From: Maribacter huludaoensis | GTDB lineage: Bacteria; Bacteroidota; Bacteroidia; Flavobacteriales; Flavobacteriaceae | NCBI RefSeq assembly: GCF_029350945.1 | Contig: NZ_JARKMS010000006.1 | Location: forward strand, 1-64,000 | Length of the DNA stretch: 64,000 nt | Direction: 5' to 3' | Part shown: piece after piece, positions 1 through 7,146 of the stretch | Layout of the letters: every line of letters begins with the position of its first letter | Position numbering within the stretch: the stretch's first letter is position 1 | The notes under the pieces: model-generated | Database searches by the model: none | What the model was told of the DNA's origin: nothing | The model's input: the letters and a program-made list of their open reading frames with translations, nothing else | Made by a program: the position numbers and the translations under genes

Positions 1-184
1 GGCTAAGCGTAGTGCGGAGGCAAGGAAACTTTTCGTTTCCGTCTGCGCACGAAGCTAAAGCTTATTGTTTAGTTTTATTTTTTTCTGTCTAAAGCTAAAT
101 CCATAAGATTTAGCGACATTATAAATATACACAGACCTTTCGATTTAGCCCATAAGTCCGCATTACGTTTAGGTATTGTTGTAA
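1..184 (-). repeat. attC-like site 1 (left end cut by window)
   Basis: On the minus strand the R'' core is TTACAAC (plus GTTGTAA at 178-184). Outer arms at about 1-17 and 161-175 pair with three differences, two of them G/T wobbles. Inner stem GCTAAATC at 94-101 pairs with GATTTAGC at 107-114. The distal R' core lies before base 1. It is nearly identical to sites 7 and 8. Confidence 0.8.
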
Positions 185-232
185 AACGTTTTTTTGCGCA
201 ACGGTACAGGAGATTCTTATTTCGCTATTGGA

Positions 233-793
233 TTATTCAGGCAAGTATTCATACTCCTTTAATTCTTCCAATTCTTTATCAATCCGTTTTCTCCATTTTT
301 CTTGCGTTGTTTTGCTGAAAGAAAGCTCTTTATCAAATTCACTTTGTAACTCTGCGCATTTTTGAGCTATTTTATTAGATAAGTCACTATATGCCGAACT
401 CTCATAGATTTTATCTTCTATTAATTCCATATAGCTTTTTCTCAACTTTCTTGTGTAAACCTCGGCAATATCAAAGTGTATCTGTTCGTGAAATAATAAA
501 AGTTTATCATTTGAAATAGAAGAAGAAAGTGATTTGAAGAAATAAGTAAGTGGATAGGGAACCATATTCCCATTCTTGTCCATTTGATGAACAAAAACAG
601 GTCCAGCCGCAGTTAACGCTCCGGTGTAAATTCCATTCTCCTTCTTTGCTAATTTGGTTTTGCCTTTAAAATCTGCCCAAACCAAGGGGCGAGTTTTCGA
701 CCAAAGAATTATCGTATCATTTTCTACTATCGTTTCCTGTCCGAACGACGTAAACCCAATTGCAATTGATATGATTAATATTATCTTTTTCAA
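233..793 (-). CDS. Secreted HExxH-motif protein, DUF922-like (cassette gene)
   Basis: A 186-residue protein with an N-terminal signal peptide (hydrophobic residues about 4-17), so periplasmic or surface exposed. The motif HEQIH at residues 102-106, followed by FDIAE, is a zincin-type HExxH zinc site. Together with the run of Arg/Lys just after it, this matches my recollection of the DUF922 putative metalloprotease family in Bacteroidota. The C-terminal third is charged and helical. The gene fills the cassette body bounded by GTTGTAAAAC (178-187) and its reverse complement (797-806), with the start only 4 bp inside the boundary. No own promoter is evident. The protease role is inference; the family assignment is moderate. 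Confidence 0.7.
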   Translation of the reverse strand: MKKIILIISIAIGFTSFGQETIVENDTIILWSKTRPLVWADFKGKTKLAKKENGIYTGALTAAGPVFVHQMDKNGNMVPYPLTYFFKSLSSSISNDKLLLFHEQIHFDIAEVYTRKLRKSYMELIEDKIYESSAYSDLSNKIAQKCAELQSEFDKELSFSKTTQEKWRKRIDKELEELKEYEYLPE

Positions 794-799
794 AATGTT

Positions 800-932
800 T
801 TACAACGGTATTGTATATGGAAAGTTGCGTGTTTGCGTGCGAGGATTTTCCGAAGGAAAATCAGACGTAGCAAACGTGCAACGACCTTTGTTTTAGCACA
901 ACACCAGCAATTTTTTATATACGGTGTTGTAA
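800..932 (-). repeat. attC-like site 2 (short class, 133 bp)
   Basis: The R'' core is plus GTTGTAA at 926-932 and the R' core is plus TTACAAC at 800-806. Outer arms read GTATATGG-AAAGTTGC on the left and, reverse complemented, GTATATAA-AAAATTGC on the right. The centre is a hairpin, GATTTTCC-GAA-GGAAAATC, flanked by a GTTGC..GTTTGC inverted pair. It is about 60 bp shorter than the other sites and differs in sequence but keeps the nested hairpin plan. Confidence 0.75.
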
Positions 933-939
933 CCAGTTT

Positions 940-1500
940 TTATTTTTTATTACTCAATTCGTCAAAAAATTTGCTCGGATTTCTTAAAAATCGGTCAGCA
1001 TCTGAACCTTTTATTAATTGTGCTAAATCAGAAATATTTGGTTTGCATAAATTTCCGTTTCTGTCCATTAAAATCCAATCATTTTCTTTACAAATATCAA
1101 GCATTGAATTAAGGAAATTTAGAGTAGTATCTGTTAAGTCAGTCCGAAACATAAATTCATCGATAAATTCATTAGTTTTATTTAAACCAAGACTAACATC
1201 GTGGTCAAATTCCGCTTTTTCACTTTTCCAAATTGTATCGTCAGTCCAACTTGCACGAGTAATTATTTTGTCAATTTGTTTTTCTAATTCTACTAAATTA
1301 ACTTCTATCTCTTTCCACCAATTTGTTGTTCTTGCATCTTCAAATTCAGGCTCTAAATCTTGGTTGTTAGTTTCAGTATATTTTTCCCAAAACTTTTCCC
1401 ATTCAGAATGTTTAATTTCCAATTGATTTGGTATTTCTCCAAATTTCATTTCAATCGCCTTTTTCGGCAGTATGTATGTTATAAATTGGTTAATTGCCAT
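940..1500 (-). CDS. Soluble protein of unknown function (cassette gene)
   Basis: I do not recognise this protein. It has 186 residues from the ATG at 1500; the longer frame would start at a TTG at 1512, almost on the cassette boundary. There is no signal peptide or membrane segment. It is rich in Trp, Asp, Glu and Lys, with a tryptophan-rich stretch (SEWEKFWEKY, TTNWWKE) in the first third and a predicted helical middle. Size, acidity and context resemble small immunity or accessory proteins often found in cassettes, but nothing proves this. The body is bounded by GTTGTAACCA (926-935) and its complement (1515-1524). Confidence 0.7.
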   Translation of the reverse strand: MAINQFITYILPKKAIEMKFGEIPNQLEIKHSEWEKFWEKYTETNNQDLEPEFEDARTTNWWKEIEVNLVELEKQIDKIITRASWTDDTIWKSEKAEFDHDVSLGLNKTNEFIDEFMFRTDLTDTTLNFLNSMLDICKENDWILMDRNGNLCKPNISDLAQLIKGSDADRFLRNPSKFFDELSNKK

Positions 1501-1517
1501 TCGGTTTCTCAAATTGG

Positions 1518-1711
1518 TTACAACGGTTAGTATATGGCAAGTAGGGCAGTAGAAAGCTATAAACTTTCAAGTTTGCACTGAGCCAAATTTTTATATTTTG
1601 TTTTTAACTTATTCATTTTAAAAGCCAAATTAAAAATTTGGCGGTGTTCCTAAATAGCATTGAACTTTCGTAAATCACCAAATGCCCTATTTGCTATATA
1701 CCGTGTTAGCG
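1518..1711 (-). repeat. attC-like site 3
   Basis: The R'' core is plus GTTAGCG at 1705-1711 and the R' core is plus TTACAAC at 1518-1524. Outer arms TATATGGCAAGTAGGGCA and, reverse complemented, TATATAGCAAATAGGGCA differ only by G/A changes (wobble pairs). The inner stem GCCAAATTTTTA at 1582-1593 pairs perfectly with TAAAAATTTGGC at 1631-1642. Confidence 0.8.
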
Positions 1712-1716
1712 TTATT

Positions 1717-2319
1717 TTATAATTCTTCAAATTGAATACCTCTTATTTCGTTTTCCTCTAATTTATTTTTTACTTTTTCAGTTATAAATAGAGATGAAGG
1801 TCGTTCTGTTACTCTAAAAATTGGTGGTAATTCTTGTTCTGGAGTTTTTACAACAAATTTGCGAATTACAGTAGGAAATTGTTCCCATTCGGTCATTGGA
1901 TCATAATCTGATTTATCATAATCCAGTAATGAAATCTTTAATTTGGGTTGTACTATTTGAAAATCAACTATACAAGGTACTTCATTTTTAATATTTCCAT
2001 TTAGATCGAATTTCTCTCCTAAAAAACTGTCATCAATAATATTGATTCGATATTTGTTGATTTCCAAACCGCCAAATTGCGTTAGTATATTAAGCATCTT
2101 TGAACTTATAATCGGCATACTTTGGTCGCATATTGGATAATCAGAGTTTTCAATAGCTGTTAAATTCCCAAGAAAGTTTAGTTCGTGATTCAATTCAATT
2201 TTATCTGTTTGAATGATTTTATACCTAAAACTTTTGAAATTATCGAAAGGAAGCATCCCAATATCATATGACATATCAGCCAAATGATCAAAAGTATTTC
2301 TGATTTCAAATATTTTCAT
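1717..2319 (-). CDS. Imm11/DUF1629-like immunity protein (cassette gene)
   Basis: A 200-residue soluble protein. The C-terminal part (about residues 165-200: PPIFRVTERPSSLFI followed by a helix and the ending GIQFEEL) resembles the Imm11 (MXAN_0049, DUF1629) immunity family, whose members end with a strand-helix-strand where the last strand carries a G-x-x-F motif. These proteins are predicted to neutralise polymorphic toxins. No toxin gene is adjacent, so it would be an orphan immunity cassette. Boundaries are GTTAGCGTTA at 1705-1714 and its complement at 2327-2336. The family call rests on recollection of the motif pattern only. Confidence 0.6.
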   Translation of the reverse strand: MKIFEIRNTFDHLADMSYDIGMLPFDNFKSFRYKIIQTDKIELNHELNFLGNLTAIENSDYPICDQSMPIISSKMLNILTQFGGLEINKYRINIIDDSFLGEKFDLNGNIKNEVPCIVDFQIVQPKLKISLLDYDKSDYDPMTEWEQFPTVIRKFVVKTPEQELPPIFRVTERPSSLFITEKVKNKLEENEIRGIQFEEL

Positions 2320-2329
2320 TTTTTATTAA

Positions 2330-2525
2330 CGCTAACGCCAAAGCTATGAGTAGTGGGTTTTAGAAATCCGACGGATTTCGGGAAACGCGCTTAGCTAAAG
2401 CTTTTGGTTTTGATTTGTTTCTTTTTTTGTCCAAAGCTAAATCCAACAGATTTAGCGACCTTATAAATATAGCCAAACCATTTTATAAACCTTAAGCCAC
2501 GCATTACTTATAGGTTATGTTAGCG
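2330..2525 (-). repeat. attC-like site 4
   Basis: The R'' core is plus GTTAGCG at 2519-2525 and the R' core is plus CGCTAAC at 2330-2336. Outer arms CTATGAGTAGTGGG and, reverse complemented, CTATAAGTAATGCG pair with wobbles. The inner hairpin is GCTAAATC (2436-2443) with GATTTAGC (2449-2456). Confidence 0.8.
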
Positions 2526-2623
2526 GCATTAAGCGGCGCAGACCAAACCCCAAAGACATGCGAAACGGACAATACCCGTAGTTTTGCCGCTTTTTCCATC
2601 CACCGACGAACTTTGGTAGACAT
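2504..2623 (-). CDS. Possible 39-residue ORF in the gene-poor cassette
   Basis: ATG at 2621-2623 opens a 39-codon frame that runs through the cassette end and stops inside attC-like site 4 at 2504-2506. The peptide is basic at the N-terminus (MSTKVRRWMEKAAKL) then hydrophobic. No ribosome site or promoter is evident and part of the frame uses the recombination site itself, so it may be chance. A second frame of 34 codons lies upstream in the same body. I regard both as weak. Confidence 0.15.
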   Translation of the reverse strand: MSTKVRRWMEKAAKLRVLSVSHVFGVWSAPLNAANITYK

Positions 2624-2910
2624 AGATATAGTTTAGAAGGCTTATAGAACTTAAGCAACTAGTTACAAACCATCAGTCCGTCTGCATAACGATTGCGTAC
2701 AGATTGCGTGCTGGCGGCAAAAGGAAATACCCCGAAAGCTGCTCTTTTTAAGGACTGACCAAAGCATTCGGACAGACTGTAAATAAAAAACCGTAGATTT
2801 TTTACTTTTCCGATAAACGTTATGACTTGCGAACCGAGAAGAAAATATAGTGCAAAAAGTAAAAAATGGGAAAGCCCCGTAGCCGCTCTAATTTATTAAT
2901 AGCTTATTGC
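2526..2910. other. Cassette body without a convincing gene; nested inverted repeats
   Basis: About 385 bp lie between the matching cores GTTAGCGGCA (2519-2528) and its complement (2908-2917). No frame longer than 39 codons was found. The stretch is richer in G and C than neighbouring cassettes and holds inverted repeats: TTTTGCCGC at 2582-2590 with GCGGCAAAA at 2714-2722 (9 bp, perfect), and ATTTTTTACTTTT at 2797-2809 with its exact complement at 2855-2867 (13 bp, 45-bp loop). These could shape a structured RNA or regulatory cassette; that is inference. Confidence 0.6.
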
Positions 2911-3105
2911 CGCTAACGGCTAGGCTATTGTTAGTACGGGACTAAAATACGCTTAATTTCGAGTTAAGCGATTAGCCAAAACTTTTTACTTTGTTTTATC
3001 TTTTTTTGTTCTAAAGCCAAATCAAAAGATTTGGCGGACTTCATAAAATACATTAGATTTTTGGTTAATCACCTTAACCCGCATTAACTATAGCCATTGT
3101 TGTGT
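2911..3105 (-). repeat. attC-like site 5
   Basis: The R'' core is plus GTTGTGT at 3099-3105 and the R' core is plus CGCTAAC at 2911-2917. The inner hairpin GCCAAATC (3016-3023) pairs with GATTTGGC (3028-3035). Compared with sites 1, 4, 7 and 8 (GCTAAATC/GATTTAGC) both arms have changed together, a compensatory T-A to C-G swap. Confidence 0.75.
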
Positions 3106-3117
3106 TTTCGTACTTTT

Positions 3118-4335
3118 TTATCCTGTAAATTTTTTCGTTATGATATTTATAGGAGTATTTGGTGTCGCATCATCTTTTATAAAACCATTTGCTGAAACTC
3201 TAAATATTGATGGTAATATTAAATCCCTATCAGTATCCTTTAATGTGTTTTCTTCCCTTTCAAAAGCTAAATAAGTTTGAATCATTGTTTCTCTTTCTTT
3301 TGCATCAGACAGCAGATGTAAATTGCTTAGAAAGACTTTTACTAAAAGCCGTATGAACCAAATAACTAGTGTCATAGAAATTATAAAAAAGCCATAAACC
3401 CATAATTGAAGAGCTCCTTTTTCTGTTAAAATTTTTCTTCCTATTCCATTAGCATCATTAAGGTCTAAACCAATTATGTACTTTCCAGAATTAAATACCA
3501 TAATAACTGTGCATATCATTAGTAAACCAGCGATACCTCCAAAAATAAAACTATTTATTTGATGGTTTTTAGCTTTTGTTGACCAATAAGTCACAGCATT
3601 TTTTACAGCTAATTTCTTTTCATAGAAATCTTCAGATTCTTCCATTTTCGATTTGTGACGGTCATATTCTTCATCAAATCTCAATGCTACTTCTGTTTTT
3701 TGGTTCTTAAAAGTTGTTTCCCAATCGGTATTTTGCTTTTGTATAGTTTGATTTAACTTTTTGTTTTCTTCTCTTATATCTAAAAGCTCTTTAAGAATTT
3801 CATCTTTTTGTTCTATAATTTCTTGATAGAAAGAACTGTATTGTTCTTTTTCAGTATTAAAATCAGGCTCAATATTATTGTCAAAAAGGTATGCAGAGAA
3901 CTCACCATCTCTTTGGCTAGTATTGTTATTTACAACACCTTTTATCTTATTTTGAAAATAAGCAAATGAGCCTAATGTTAAAGATGAATTAGCTTTGTGT
4001 TGTTTCAGTAACCATTTTCCCTCCTTACTTTTTGAAGATATTAAACCGTATGTTTTATAAGCTCTTTCAATAAGAGTCTTAAGTTCAACCAATAAATCAT
4101 CAATAGTAAAGTTGTCATTTCTATTTTGGGTAAACTTACTATTTATCTGATTTATAACTTGACCAGTAAAAGTGCTAACACAATTGGAAGGATTGCCTAT
4201 TTCTTGAAAAAATTCTATTTCGCTATCACACCAAGTTTTTATCTTTTCATAGTTTTTAAACGAGTGTTTTGCACCAATATCAATAGATAAATTCTTAGAG
4301 AAATCTTCCGTTTGATATTTTGTCATATTTGGCAT
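3118..4335 (-). CDS. Coiled-coil membrane protein, DUF6161-like (cassette gene)
   Basis: A 405-residue protein with a soluble N-terminal part (1-160), a charged coiled coil (about 165-245), and two transmembrane segments (about 261-281 and 311-334) separated by a short loop. A C-terminal cytoplasmic tail of about 70 residues starts with a conserved-looking DAKERETMIQTYLAFERE stretch. This layout and tail resemble DUF6161 proteins, whose function is unknown to me. A further ATG lies three codons in. The cassette is bounded by GTTGTGTTT (3099-3107) and its complement (4368-4376). Coiled coil plus two membrane helices is a plan seen in some membrane-acting defence effectors, but that is speculation here. 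Confidence 0.7.
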   Translation of the reverse strand: MPNMTKYQTEDFSKNLSIDIGAKHSFKNYEKIKTWCDSEIEFFQEIGNPSNCVSTFTGQVINQINSKFTQNRNDNFTIDDLLVELKTLIERAYKTYGLISSKSKEGKWLLKQHKANSSLTLGSFAYFQNKIKGVVNNNTSQRDGEFSAYLFDNNIEPDFNTEKEQYSSFYQEIIEQKDEILKELLDIREENKKLNQTIQKQNTDWETTFKNQKTEVALRFDEEYDRHKSKMEESEDFYEKKLAVKNAVTYWSTKAKNHQINSFIFGGIAGLLMICTVIMVFNSGKYIIGLDLNDANGIGRKILTEKGALQLWVYGFFIISMTLVIWFIRLLVKVFLSNLHLLSDAKERETMIQTYLAFEREENTLKDTDRDLILPSIFRVSANGFIKDDATPNTPINIITKKFTG

Positions 4336-4369
4336 AATTACTCTTTTTTAATTTTTTCGGGGGTATGAA

Positions 4370-4562
4370 ACACAACGGTTTGTGTATGAAACGTAGCGTG
4401 TAAAAAGGCACTAATTTTTCGGAATAACACAGAGCCGAATTTTTATATTTTGTTTTTAATTTTTTATTCTAAAAGCCAAATTAAAAATTTGGGGGTCTTT
4501 GTAAATAAACATAAACCTCACGTTAAGCCTTTATGGGCTATGTTTTATAAACGTTGTTGTAA
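4370..4562 (-). repeat. attC-like site 6
   Basis: The R'' core is plus GTTGTAA at 4556-4562 and the R' core is plus ACACAAC at 4370-4376. The inner hairpin GCCAAATT (4475-4482) pairs with AATTTGGG (4486-4493) with one mismatch. Outer arms GTATGAAACGTAGC and, reverse complemented, TTATAAAACATAGC pair largely through wobbles. Confidence 0.75.
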
Positions 4563-4584
4563 GTAGTACTTCTCGGTCATTTAT

Positions 4585-5193
4585 TCATTCTTTTATGTAA
4601 AGTGATTCGTCGAAAAATAATCTGCGTTCATATTTTTTATTATATTTTTTTCCTCTTTCAACTACAATTCCTCGAACTCTTTTTTTTCCAGGGTTTTCAT
4701 AATCCAGTCCGAACTCTGTAATATGATTTAATGGTAAATCTAATTCATTAAGTTCAAGGTGCGGAATTTCATCATTTTTTAAACTATGGAAAGTATCAAG
4801 CTTTATTTCTCGCAAATTGGAAAAGTCCGATTTCAATTCATCATCATCATAGGGAAGTACAACAAACATTTCAGAAGCCCAATCAATTGTTGGTTTGGTT
4901 AGCACAAATCTTAATCTTGTTACTTCTCCTAACTTGGTTGTGTCATTTATGTAAGAGTTAAAATAATTTCCTCCAATAGTATCGTTAGTTTTACTAATTA
5001 ACCAAATTTGATTTGCATATTCATTTCCGTCAATTTTTATATATTCTACAATACTGTCTTTAATATTTTTATCCGCAACTTTGAATTTTTTTATTCCAAT
5101 TTTATTGGTCGTTTCCATTAATGAGTGTTCTTTTTTATCTGATTTACAGGAAAAAAATGAAAGGAATAAAATCAGTAAAAAAGTCTGTCTCAT
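4585..5193 (-). CDS. Lipoprotein of unknown function (cassette gene)
   Basis: A 202-residue protein with a lipoprotein signal peptide: hydrophobic residues 4-14 end in FFSC with the lipidated Cys at 16, so it is exported and anchored. I do not recognise a domain. The mature part alternates beta-strand-like and charged stretches and ends in a basic region (KKRVRG, KKYNKKYERR) followed by an acidic tail. The start is 14 bp inside the boundary formed by GTTGTAAGTA (4556-4565) and its complement (5207-5216). There is no obvious promoter of its own. Confidence 0.75.
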   Translation of the reverse strand: MRQTFLLILFLSFFSCKSDKKEHSLMETTNKIGIKKFKVADKNIKDSIVEYIKIDGNEYANQIWLISKTNDTIGGNYFNSYINDTTKLGEVTRLRFVLTKPTIDWASEMFVVLPYDDDELKSDFSNLREIKLDTFHSLKNDEIPHLELNELDLPLNHITEFGLDYENPGKKRVRGIVVERGKKYNKKYERRLFFDESLYIKE

Positions 5194-5209
5194 AGGTTTT
5201 TCGTATTAC

Positions 5210-5406
5210 TTACAACGGTTGGGCTAAGCGTAGTGCGGAGGCAAGGAAACATTTCGTTTCCGTCTGCGTACCAAGCTAAAGCTTTGGGTTTAGTTTTTAA
5301 TTTTTCTTGTCCAAAGCTAAATCCCAAAGATTTAGCGACATCATAAATATACACAGACCTTTCGGTTTTGCCCTAAAGTCCGCATTACGTTTAGGTATTG
5401 TTACAA
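5210..5406 (-). repeat. attC-like site 7
   Basis: The R'' core is plus GTTACAA at 5400-5406 and the R' core is plus TTACAAC at 5210-5216. Nearly identical to sites 1 and 8. The inner hairpin GCTAAATC (5316-5323) pairs with GATTTAGC (5329-5336), and the apical hairpin GGAAAC-ATTTC-GTTTCC lies in the left half. Confidence 0.8.
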
Positions 5407-5447
5407 CAAGTTGCGACACCCAAGAGTAAGCACGCACTTTTGTTTTT

Positions 5448-5562
5448 CTATTTATTCCGTTCGAGTTGGAAGTCCATTTGCACAGCAGTTGCGGTTGAGT
5501 AATTTGTCCTGCGCAAACTAGCTAAAAAGTCCATCTGCATAAACTTGCTCAGAAGTCCATTC
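5448..5562 (-). repeat. Three short direct repeats (AAGTCCATYTGCA type) and a 30-codon frame
   Basis: In the 200-bp tail of one cassette (5411-5609), downstream of its gene, the plus strand carries AAGTCCATTTGCA at 5470-5482, AAGTCCATCTGCA at 5527-5539 and a partial copy at 5553-5562. On the minus strand these fall partly in a 30-codon frame (5448-5540) that encodes MDF twice. No function can be assigned. It may be the remains of a longer decayed gene. Confidence 0.35.
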
Positions 5563-5609
5563 CAAATTTCACATTCTTTACTTAAGCTTTCATTTTTTAT
5601 TGTTAAACA

Positions 5610-6098
5610 TTATTCTATTGTCTTTATAATAAAAGCAGAGCCTACGCAAAGACCTAAAAATTCCATGATTCCGACCATATAAAAGCCAAGCCAACCAGTT
5701 TGAAATGCAACGCCTTGTAATACTCCAATAGCAATCAATGGGATTAACCATTTCTTTTTCTTTCGAGTAATTATGTCTATAATAATTCCAATATAAATCG
5801 CTACTGACGCAAAATAATTATGGATAGAAATGTATTCAGTAAAATATGAGCTAAATGTCGCTAAACTAATAAAACCAATCCCTACGAACCATTTATTGTA
5901 AAGAAGCCAACAACCTATTACCAATAAAAAGAAAGTATAAAAATATACTCTACCGGTGTCCATTCCCATTATCGAAGAGTAAGAAGGTTGCTTATGTAAC
6001 AGTAAATCAAAAAATCCTGTAATTATAAATCCAAATAATAATGAACCCGTTGCCAGTTTATTTATTGAATATTTTTTTACAGTAACATTGTCTTCCAT
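5610..6098 (-). CDS. Polytopic membrane protein of unknown function (cassette gene)
   Basis: A 162-residue protein, strongly hydrophobic, with five or six likely membrane segments (about 15-35, 52-70, 72-87, 94-110 and a long stretch 117-158). There is no signal peptide; a short cytoplasmic N-terminus is expected. A basic loop (TRKKKKW) lies between segments four and five. I recognise no family motif. The cassette body (5400-6173) is unusual in having about 200 bp between the stop codon and the recombination site. Small integral membrane proteins are common cassette cargo; the function remains open. Confidence 0.7.
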   Translation of the reverse strand: MEDNVTVKKYSINKLATGSLLFGFIITGFFDLLLHKQPSYSSIMGMDTGRVYFYTFFLLVIGCWLLYNKWFVGIGFISLATFSSYFTEYISIHNYFASVAIYIGIIIDIITRKKKKWLIPLIAIGVLQGVAFQTGWLGFYMVGIMEFLGLCVGSAFIIKTIE

Positions 6099-6166
6099 TA
6101 TTTATTTGAACACTTAATTCCTAACAATTTAATTCAGTTCTGATTTTATTTTTTTGGAGCTATTTG

Positions 6167-6362
6167 TTGTAACGGTTCGGCTAAGCGTAGTGCGGTTGTA
6201 AGGAAACTTTTCGTTTCCGTCTGCGCACGAAGCTAAAGCTTTTGGTTTTGCTTTTTCTTTTTTTGTCCAAAGCTAAATCCCAAAGATTTAGCGACATTAT
6301 AAATATACACAGACCTTTTGATTTTGCCCTAAAGCCCGCATTACGTTTAGGCATTGTTAGGC
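6167..6362 (-). repeat. attC-like site 8
   Basis: The R'' core is plus GTTAGGC at 6356-6362 (a perfect match to the integron consensus GTTRRRY) and the R' core is plus TTGTAAC at 6167-6173. The inner hairpin GCTAAATC (6272-6279) pairs with GATTTAGC (6285-6292). About nine tenths identical to sites 1 and 7. Confidence 0.8.
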
Positions 6363-6944
6363 TTAGTTATTTTTCAGGTACAGTTCGTAATCAGGATATT
6401 TTGACTTTTTAAATGTTCCATTTCGATTGTACAACTCTATTTCAACCAATTCTCCGGATTGGTTATATTTTTTTATTTCTTTAACCGGTATTCCATTTTT
6501 AAATTCTCCTTCCATTCTGATTTTTCCATTTGAGTAAAAATCCTGCTGTAACCCGTCACAAATATCATCGCAATTATAAAACCCTAAATATGTCGGATAA
6601 TGTACCGTTCTTGTCCGCTTTTGCATAATTCTTGGTAATTCCAATTGCAATGAGTAAGTAGAGTCTGCTTTGAAATCACGCATAAGTCCATAAGATTTTA
6701 CGTATTCCTCTCCATCAGCTACAGTTACAAAGATTGAGTAAAGTCCTTTTTCTATTATTACGGTCGAATCTTTTTCAATCCAATACTCGTTTATTTCTTT
6801 ATCAAAGTCCATGCTCAAAATTGCGATTTCATAATTCTCTACTATTGTATCAGTGCAATTATTCATAACTGTAAATTCCACTTTTGTTTGTGAGAAAACA
6901 ATGTTGAAGGATAATATAAGAGTTATGGTTATGAGGTTTTTCAT
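6363..6944 (-). CDS. Secreted YwqK/MORN-like repeat protein (cassette gene)
   Basis: A 193-residue protein with a signal peptide (residues 1-18, ending VFSQ). The C-terminal part (about residues 130-180) reads as two MORN-type repeats of the YwqK kind (FYSNGKIRMEGEFKNG, then YNQSGELVEIELYNRNG). The first half is beta-rich with paired cysteines. YwqK-like proteins are often annotated as antitoxins, but this one is exported, so a surface role is equally likely. The stop codon lies inside the cassette-boundary 10-mer: plus GTTAGGCTTA at 6356-6365 supplies the TAA at 6363-6365. Confidence 0.7.
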   Translation of the reverse strand: MKNLITITLILSFNIVFSQTKVEFTVMNNCTDTIVENYEIAILSMDFDKEINEYWIEKDSTVIIEKGLYSIFVTVADGEEYVKSYGLMRDFKADSTYSLQLELPRIMQKRTRTVHYPTYLGFYNCDDICDGLQQDFYSNGKIRMEGEFKNGIPVKEIKKYNQSGELVEIELYNRNGTFKKSKYPDYELYLKNN

Positions 6945-6950
6945 AATTAA

Positions 6951-7146
6951 GCCTAACGTTTAGTATAAGAAACGTAGGGCAGTTAAAAAGCACTTTCGTT
7001 TCGGTTTATTACTTAGCTAAATATAAATATTTTGCTTTTATCTTTTTTATTATAAATGCCAAATTTTATATTTAGCGGACTTTGTTAATATTTACAGACC
7101 TTTGGAGTTAACACTAAAGCCCTATGTTTTTTATACATTGTTAGCT
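6951..7146 (-). repeat. attC-like site 9 (nearest the recombinase)
   Basis: The R'' core is plus GTTAGCT at 7140-7146 and the R' core is plus GCCTAAC at 6951-6957. Outer arms GTATAAGAAACGTAGGGC and, reverse complemented, GTATAAAAAACATAGGGC differ at two sites, both wobble. Here the inner stem uses GCTAAATATAAA (7016-7027) with TTTATATTTAGC (7065-7076), a perfect 12-bp pair distant in sequence from the other sites. Confidence 0.8.

Noticed and set aside
833..1426. Plus-strand 197-codon frame
   Set aside because: It is antisense to the minus-strand cassette gene and starts inside attC-like site 2; the minus frame has the better composition and fits the cassette boundaries.
6363..6944. YwqK antitoxin with a partner toxin
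   Set aside because: The protein has a signal peptide and the cassette contains no second gene.
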